NCBI GenBank assembly: GCA_034437215.1
Contig: DAOTVC010000082.1
Span: forward strand, 1 to 10,677
From: DAOTVC01 sp034437215
GTDB lineage: Bacteria; Chloroflexota; Anaerolineae; B4-G1; SLSP01
Direction of reading: 5' to 3'
DNA length: 10,677 nt
Position numbers and translations under genes: made by a program. Under the pieces are notes generated by a model that did not search any database, was not told where the DNA came from, and saw nothing but the letters and a program-made list of their open reading frames with translations. Positions within the stretch are counted from its first letter, which is position 1. Each line of letters begins with the position of its first letter. Positions 6,734-10,677 of this stretch are shown here, in pieces.

Positions 6734-6994
6734 AGACTGAACCGCTGGCGATTGCCTTTCACCTCGCGGCGGAACTGGCAACTGCCGTCGCGCTGCTCTT
6801 CGCCGGAGTTGGCCTGCTGCGGCGCGCACGCTGGGCGACATCCGTCACGCGGCTGGCGCTGGGGATGTTGCTCTACACGGTCATCAACAGCGCCGGTTAC
6901 TTTGCCGAGCAAGGCGCATGGTGGCGATGTTCGCGTGCTGCTGATACTCACTTTGCTCTGTGTACCGACACTGGTCAAGGCTTCCAGTGCATGA
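6697..6994 (+). pseudogene. Small membrane protein, apparently frameshifted
   Basis: The frame opening at ATG 6697 encodes a credible membrane protein: FHLAAELATAVALLFAGVGL, then LGMLLYTVINSAGYFAEQG. From about 6915 that frame turns into Cys- and Arg-rich nonsense. A second frame then continues hydrophobically as VLLILTLLCVPTLVKASSA and stops at 6992-6994. The pieces read as one protein of roughly 100 residues with about three membrane helices, split by one frameshift between about 6905 and 6930. Its ATG overlaps the GNAT end by 37 bases without a good ribosome site, so a second lesion or a former fusion with the GNAT tail is possible. The family resembles small uncharacterised membrane proteins; I cannot name it. 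A sequencing error would restore a normal gene. Confidence 0.55.
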
Positions 6995-7027
6995 TCCGCT
7001 AACCTGATACCCAAAATGGAGAATACG

Positions 7028-7858
7028 ATGTCAGACGCAACTACAAACGTTACCGGGCCTACCCGCTTCGGTAGAACCTTTCTGGTACTCTTCGGATTGG
7101 GACTCCCCGGCATCCTCTCGCTGATCCCGACCATTATAGCGCAGTTGGACGCGCTGCCGGCGGAGATGACGGAGCTGCCCACATCGGTGGTCGTAGCCCT
7201 TTCACTGCTCAATCCCCTCATCCTGCTGGCGCTGGGCGTGGCGGTGGGTGTACTGCTGGCGCATCGTGTGGGCCTGCGCTCGCTGGTAGCGGAGCGGGTG
7301 CGGTACAACACCACGATCTGGCCGCAGCTGCGCCCATATCTCGGCAGGGCCTTCGTGCTGGGCCTGCTCTTCGCGGTCGTGGTGTTGGGACTGGACACCC
7401 TGATCGACCCCTTCGCCGGCATGGAGGTGGCTAATGGCGCGACGACCGGGGAGACCGCCACCCTCGGGGCGCTGCTCACCCAGCTGGCGCTGGGCCTACT
7501 CTACGGCGGTATCGTGGAAGAGCTGCTGCTGCGCTGGGGCGTGATGACCCTGTTCGTCTGGATCGGTTGGCGCGTGGTGCAGCGGGGGGAAGGTATACCT
7601 CGCCCGGCGCTCGTCTGGACGGCCAACATCCTGGCGGCGCTCCTTTTCGGCCTGGGCCACTTGCCCGCACTGGCGGTGATGGTCTCGCTGACCCCGCTCA
7701 TCGTCATTCGCACCGTGCTGCTCAACGCCCTGGGCGGCGTGCTCTTCGGCTGGCTCTTCTGGCGGCGGAATCTGGAAACGGCCATGATCGCCCATGCGGC
7801 CACTCACGTGGGCTTTTTTATCATGAACGCAGGCCTGGTGCTGCTGAATCTGAGCTAA
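7028..7858 (+). CDS. CPBP (CAAX-type) intramembrane metalloprotease
   Basis: This 276-residue polytopic membrane protein belongs to the CPBP/Abi family (glutamic-type intramembrane proteases related to Rce1). Seen motifs, numbered from the chosen start, are EELLLR (164-169) for motif 1, FGLGH (207-211) for motif 2 and His256/His260 in HAATHVGF for motif 3. About seven hydrophobic segments are visible, the first near residues 17-37. In bacteria such proteins act in peptide maturation, self-immunity to bacteriocins or membrane-protein turnover. The ORF also has an ATG at 7016. I prefer ATG 7028 because GGAG (7018-7021) lies six bases before it, whereas nothing like a ribosome site precedes 7016. 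It follows the GNAT gene and the broken small membrane gene in the same direction and may share their transcript. Confidence 0.88.
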   Translation: MSDATTNVTGPTRFGRTFLVLFGLGLPGILSLIPTIIAQLDALPAEMTELPTSVVVALSLLNPLILLALGVAVGVLLAHRVGLRSLVAERVRYNTTIWPQLRPYLGRAFVLGLLFAVVVLGLDTLIDPFAGMEVANGATTGETATLGALLTQLALGLLYGGIVEELLLRWGVMTLFVWIGWRVVQRGEGIPRPALVWTANILAALLFGLGHLPALAVMVSLTPLIVIRTVLLNALGGVLFGWLFWRRNLETAMIAHAATHVGFFIMNAGLVLLNLS

Positions 7859-7861
7859 GGG

Positions 7862-7877
7862 CTGAAAGCGAAATAAC
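7862..7877 (+). repeat. Second copy of the 16-base intergenic repeat
   Basis: CTGAAAGCGAAATAAC here is identical to 1634-1649. It lies four bases after the CPBP protease stop. Unlike the first copy, no CGCTTTCAG arm follows; a different hairpin (7887-7924) does. Confidence 0.6.
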
Positions 7878-7886
7878 CATACCAGA

Positions 7887-7924
7887 GCTGCCCTCCAGGC
7901 ACTCGCGGGCACCTGGAGGGCAGC
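7887..7924. terminator. Strong hairpin, candidate bidirectional terminator
   Basis: GCTGCCCTCCAGG (7887-7899) and CCTGGAGGGCAGC (7912-7924) form a perfect 13-bp stem with a 12-base loop. It lies between the stops of two convergent genes. A T-run is missing on both strands, so a Rho-independent mechanism is not certain. Confidence 0.6.
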
Positions 7925-7931
7925 CTGGCGC

Positions 7932-7950
7932 ACCGAGTTCTGCACTCGGT
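7932..7950. terminator. Second hairpin in the same convergent gap
   Basis: ACCGAGT (7932-7938) and ACTCGGT (7944-7950) pair perfectly around a 5-base loop TCTGC. The 8-bp palindrome CCCTAGGG (7962-7969) follows and overlaps the stop of the minus-strand gene. Together with 7887-7924 this makes three consecutive dyads in about 80 bases. Confidence 0.5.
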
Positions 7951-7963
7951 AAGGGTCCTATCC

Positions 7964-9157
7964 CTAGGGTGAGCTATTGTACTCGAAGGTCCAGTAGTCG
8001 GTGTCGTGCCGGCAGCCCACGCAGCCTCCGGCGAGGTTGGCAGAGTAGTTGAAGTTCCTCGCAATCGTGCGATCCCAGGCGTGCATAATCACCGTGTATC
8101 CACAGTCCACGGGGTCGGTGGCCAAGTCGTCGACGTCGACGGTGTGCAGGTTGGCGAAGGCGTTCCAGCCGCTGGTGCCGGTGTCGATGATGTTATCGAA
8201 GGGATCGTCGTAGTAGGCCGTGCCGGGATAGCTGTACGTCCCGTAGCCGTTGCCCGTGATTGCGAGCCGGTACCGGTGGAAGTGGGTGTCGGTGATGCGC
8301 CCCGTGACCATGAGAGGCATGTCGGCCTCGGAGTAGATGTCGCAGGTACCCGGCTGCTTCTCCAGCTCAGCGACGGGGCCCGTGTTGTCCAACTGCACCA
8401 GACGCAGCGTGTCGCTGACCACGCCCGAGGTCGTGTCGGCCTCCAGGACCAACTCGTAGAGCTCGTCCTTGCCGGCGACGGCGTTATCCGACTCCCAGAC
8501 GGTCAGTGCCAGGCCCGGATTGCAGCCGCCCAGCGCGGGGGTGGTCAGCGGGCGATAGGCAGTGGCGTCAAACCACCCGTCGATGGTGGACGACCAGCCG
8601 GCGTCGCCCAGACAGTCGGGCCCCACGGGGATGAAGGCGTCCACGCTGACCTGCCACCCCTTGGCCGCCGAGACGTCCAGCGGCTCCCAGGGATCCGCTG
8701 AGCCGGCCTCCCGGTAGACGACGCGGAAACGATCCACGTCGTCGCAGAGGGTGCCCTCCAGGGTAAGTTCTCCCCCGAAGGGCTTCGGAGCATCGATCGC
8801 GCCCAGGGCCAGGGGGTAGACCATGCCCGTCGCCGGATCGATGTCCGCTACGTCCACCCCACCGATCTTGGTGATGCGGTTGATGCAGGGCTGCACGTCG
8901 ATCAGGTTAACCGAGAGGGCGTCGAGCCCGAGCATCATCGCGCGGGGTTCGAAGGGTGTCACGAGCGCCCCGTTCGTCGCGACCACACCATTGGCATAGA
9001 GCAGCACGTCGCCATCGGTGAAGCTGATCTCGTTCTCGTAGAGGATCTCGGTGGAGTAGTGGATCTGCTCCAAGGTACCTGTGCGATCCCCGGTGGCAGC
9101 GTCCAGGCCGAAGTCGACCCCGTCGGTGGGGATGCCCGCCGGCACCCCGGGGTCCAA
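7964..9157 (-). CDS. C-terminal part of an extracellular beta-sandwich-type protein, 5' end missing
   Basis: About 397 residues of an acidic, Asp/Gly/Thr-rich protein with eight cysteines (91, 138, 182, 212, 272, 352, 379, 382) and almost no lysine. This composition suits a secreted, disulfide-bonded protein. Beta-sandwich-like stretches include LVQLDNTGPVAELE (253-266), a phrase pattern common in Ig-like surface domains, followed by GRITDTHFHRYRLAI. The end is TDYWTFEYNSSP with no anchor motif. The first available start is TTG 9157, with no ribosome site and no signal peptide. The frame stays open and protein-like up to a TAG at 9188-9190. Coding therefore seems to have been cut near 9155-9187, inside an inverted repeat. 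I do not recognise a catalytic domain. The gene is probably a fragment of a larger surface protein. Confidence 0.6.
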   Translation of the reverse strand: MDPGVPAGIPTDGVDFGLDAATGDRTGTLEQIHYSTEILYENEISFTDGDVLLYANGVVATNGALVTPFEPRAMMLGLDALSVNLIDVQPCINRITKIGGVDVADIDPATGMVYPLALGAIDAPKPFGGELTLEGTLCDDVDRFRVVYREAGSADPWEPLDVSAAKGWQVSVDAFIPVGPDCLGDAGWSSTIDGWFDATAYRPLTTPALGGCNPGLALTVWESDNAVAGKDELYELVLEADTTSGVVSDTLRLVQLDNTGPVAELEKQPGTCDIYSEADMPLMVTGRITDTHFHRYRLAITGNGYGTYSYPGTAYYDDPFDNIIDTGTSGWNAFANLHTVDVDDLATDPVDCGYTVIMHAWDRTIARNFNYSANLAGGCVGCRHDTDYWTFEYNSSP

Positions 9158-9179
9158 CAGGTCGGCGTTGCCGGCGGGC
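9134..9179. repeat. Inverted repeat at the junction of two divergent, headless surface genes
   Basis: GCCCGCCGGC (9134-9143) and GCCGGCGGGC (9170-9179) are perfect 10-bp inverted arms. The interval between them holds another perfect palindrome, ACCCCGGGGT (9144-9153). The coding-looking parts of the minus-strand gene and the plus-strand beta-helix gene both begin within this structure. Confidence 0.7.
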
Positions 9180-10341
9180 GGCGGGGTCTACGTCCGCGTC
9201 GGTGCCTCGTTGATCATGCGGGAGGGCAGCGCCGTCTTTGCCAATTCCGTGACCGAGACCACCTCCACGGGCGGGGGGATCTACGCCATCAGCGGAACGA
9301 TCACCATGACCGACAGCTATGTGGGCGTGCCTACTTCTGGTCAGGGTAACACGTCTGCCGACCGGGGCGGCGGCCTCTTCCTGGATCGGAGCTCTCTCTA
9401 CCTGGACAGCTCCATGATCCTCGCTAATGATGCCGTTGAGGGAGGTGGCGTCTACGCGCAGAATGATTCCGTCGTCGAGACGGCCGGAAATTCAATCATT
9501 GGAGACTCCTTGTCCTATATCCTGGGCAATTACGCCGATGACGGCGGGGGCGTCTACCTCGACCGGGATGCGGTATTAGTGATGTACGACGACAGTCAGC
9601 TCAGCTTCAACGTCGCCACGGACTACGGTGGTGGCGTCTACGCCAAGTCCGGCTCTATCGTGGATATGACGGGCGCGGGGACACGGATCTACAGTAACAC
9701 GGCCACCTTCGGTGGGGGCGCTGTCATCTCAGCCGGTGTCGGCTCACCTGCCAGTCTCTATATGGCATCGGGGGCTCAGATTGTGGAAAATCGGGCCGCA
9801 GGCGCCGCCGCCAGCGGCGGCGGGCTCTACGTCACTAACGGTGCGCTGGTAAGTGGCGAAGATGTCGACATTGCGGGCAATCACGCCGATCTGGTAGGGG
9901 GAGGGATCTACTTGAGACAGGATCTAGGCGGCATCTTTACTCGCCTCACGCTGGATGGTGCCTCACTGGACAATAACAGCGCTCTGTACGGCGGCGGCCT
10001 CTACGCAAGCAGCGGGGACATCCGCGCCACGTTCAGGAACGCTAGAATCAATGGGAACTACGCCTCGAATACAGGCGGCGGAATTCGAGTCTTGGGTAGC
10101 AGCCAGGTGAACATCTTTCAGCGAGGATCCCCAGTTCGTCGAGACGGCGCGGGGGCTCTACCGGCTGGGCGTCGGTTCCCCGGCCATCGACGCCTGCTCG
10201 CCCGGGATCTCGGAACGGGGGCTGGATGGGCGGCGCCGGGGGATCATACGGACGCCGGGACAGATACTCATCAACTACGACGTCGGCGCCTTCGAGGTCC
10301 CGCTCCGAGTGCATCTCCCCCTCGTGCTGCGTAACTACTGA
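9153..10341 (+). CDS. Right-handed beta-helix surface protein with choice-of-anchor Q-like end; no 5' end, one frameshift
   Basis: From about 9153 to 10116 the frame encodes eleven repeats of 25-35 residues. Each has GGG followed by I/V/L/A and usually Y, and most have an Asn five to nine residues before (NYADDGGGVY, NVATDYGGGVY, NHADLVGGGIY). FxxN/xxxN plus GGx(I/L) is the pattern of chlamydial polymorphic outer membrane protein repeats and of parallel beta-helix adhesins. Near 10116-10118 (TTT) the frame breaks. Dropping one T gives NIFSEDPQFVET, then SPAID, RGLDGR, NYDVGAFE and the terminal VHLPLVLRNY with TGA at 10339-10341. This is the usual choice-of-anchor Q-type end. In the uncorrected frame the ORF runs on with Arg-rich nonsense to 10334. 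There is no signal peptide or ribosome site; the 5' end appears to be cut at the inverted repeat. Cell surface or secreted location is inferred. Confidence 0.75.
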
Positions 10342-10362
10342 CTACCCACCGGGGCCCTATGG

Positions 10363-10397
10363 GCGTTAGCGTTCCACCGAACGGGGAACGCTAGCGC
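10363..10397 (+). terminator. Hairpin after the beta-helix gene
   Basis: GCGTTAGCGTTCC (10363-10375) pairs with GGAACGCTAGCGC (10385-10397) over 13 bp with one G-T pair and a 9-base loop. It lies 21 bases after the TGA. There is no following T-run. It may be a terminator or mark a rearrangement border. Confidence 0.5.
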
Positions 10398-10437
10398 TCC
10401 TGCACATGGACTCCACTCTCGAGGCGTCTCTGCTGAC

Positions 10438-10677
10438 GTCCACATCCGCGACACCCTCTCGACTCACAACACCGCGGGTGATGACTACGGCGCCCTCTAC
10501 TTCGATGGCGTCTACGACGGCGCGATCATGCGCTTCTGGGACAATCAGATCATCGGCAACCGGGCCGGGATCTCGGGCACCCAGGTGCTGGGCGGTGACT
10601 ACGGCGGTCTCTATGTCGAGGACATCGAAAGTGGGGGGGAGGTGGACTTCCGGCGCAACCAGATCCTCTCCAACACC
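10438..10677 (+). CDS. Beta-helix repeat protein fragment, no start, runs off the window
   Basis: The frame reading VHIRDTLSTHNTAGDDYGAL from 10438 stays open to the window end. It shows two related units of about 40 residues, each with DYG(A/G)LY(F/V)(D/E) preceded by Asn-containing turns (HNTAG, GNRAG) and followed by RFWDNQII or FRRNQIL. This is the same general beta-helix style as the previous gene but with a distinct repeat. The frame is open back to the TGA at 10341, yet no ATG, GTG or TTG lies between 10342 and the first repeat, and no signal peptide is seen. The ATG at 10406 is in another frame. The gene has therefore lost its 5' end or been joined here from elsewhere. Its 3' end is outside the window. 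Confidence 0.6.

Noticed and set aside
8006..8701. 231-residue plus-strand frame opposite the minus-strand surface protein
   Set aside because: Its Val/Gly/Arg-rich sequence looks like a reverse-strand shadow; the minus strand has the secreted-protein composition with paired cysteines.
9081..9152. GTG 9081 as the real start of the beta-helix gene
   Set aside because: The first 24 residues are the antisense of the minus-strand gene, with no signal peptide and no ribosome site. Beta-helix character begins only after about 9153.
9153..10116. CRISPR-like or tandem DNA repeat in the GGG-repeat region
   Set aside because: The periodicity exists in the protein only. DNA units differ in length and sequence, with no conserved repeat and spacer pattern.

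Overview
The window is GC-rich bacterial DNA. I infer Chloroflexota (Anaerolineae-like or a relative), with moderate confidence. The reasons are the mix of GTG and ATG starts, long repeat-rich extracellular beta-helix proteins, a C-terminal LPLVLRNY tail that I associate with secreted proteins of that phylum, and intergenic sequence of the CACGGAG/CACAGAG type. Nothing here fixes the taxonomy.

Layout. (1) 23-96, minus: tRNA-Val(CAC) with a strong promoter at 104-131. (2) 97-510: gene-free, with an AT-rich imperfect inverted repeat. (3) 511-1470, plus: membrane-anchored alpha/beta hydrolase. (4) 1471-2004: gene-free, with several hairpins, a sigma70-type promoter and a striking palindrome just downstream of the -10 box. 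(5) 2005-3772, plus: two-gene ABC exporter operon, an ATPase overlapping an ABC-2 permease. (6) 3773-4163: convergent gap with a hairpin. (7) 4164-5513, minus: 12-TM MFS transporter of the GPH/SLC45-like type. (8) 5514-5878: divergent gap. (9) 5879-7858, plus: GNAT acetyltransferase with a C-terminal membrane anchor, a small membrane protein that looks frameshifted, and a CPBP (CAAX-type) intramembrane protease. (10) 7859-7963: three hairpins between convergent genes. (11) 7964-10677: a rearranged-looking surface-protein locus.

The surface locus is the most interesting part. A minus-strand extracellular protein (7964-9157) and a plus-strand right-handed beta-helix protein (about 9153-10341) run away from each other. 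Both lack a convincing start, ribosome site or signal peptide, and both begin at one perfect 10-bp inverted repeat (9134-9143 / 9170-9179). The beta-helix protein has eleven GGG-centred repeats. One extra T near 10116-10118 shifts it out of frame; the other frame then supplies a classic choice-of-anchor Q-like end and the LPLVLRNY tail. A third beta-helix fragment, also without a start, follows a hairpin at 10363-10397 and runs off the window. This could be a real recombining surface-antigen cassette or an inverted chimera from amplification or assembly; the sequence alone does not decide.

Functionally, the rest is envelope housekeeping: efflux, sugar-type transport, membrane-anchored hydrolase and acetyltransferase, and an intramembrane protease. 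No CRISPR array, complete insertion sequence, phage gene or replication origin was seen. No complete new multi-gene system can be claimed.
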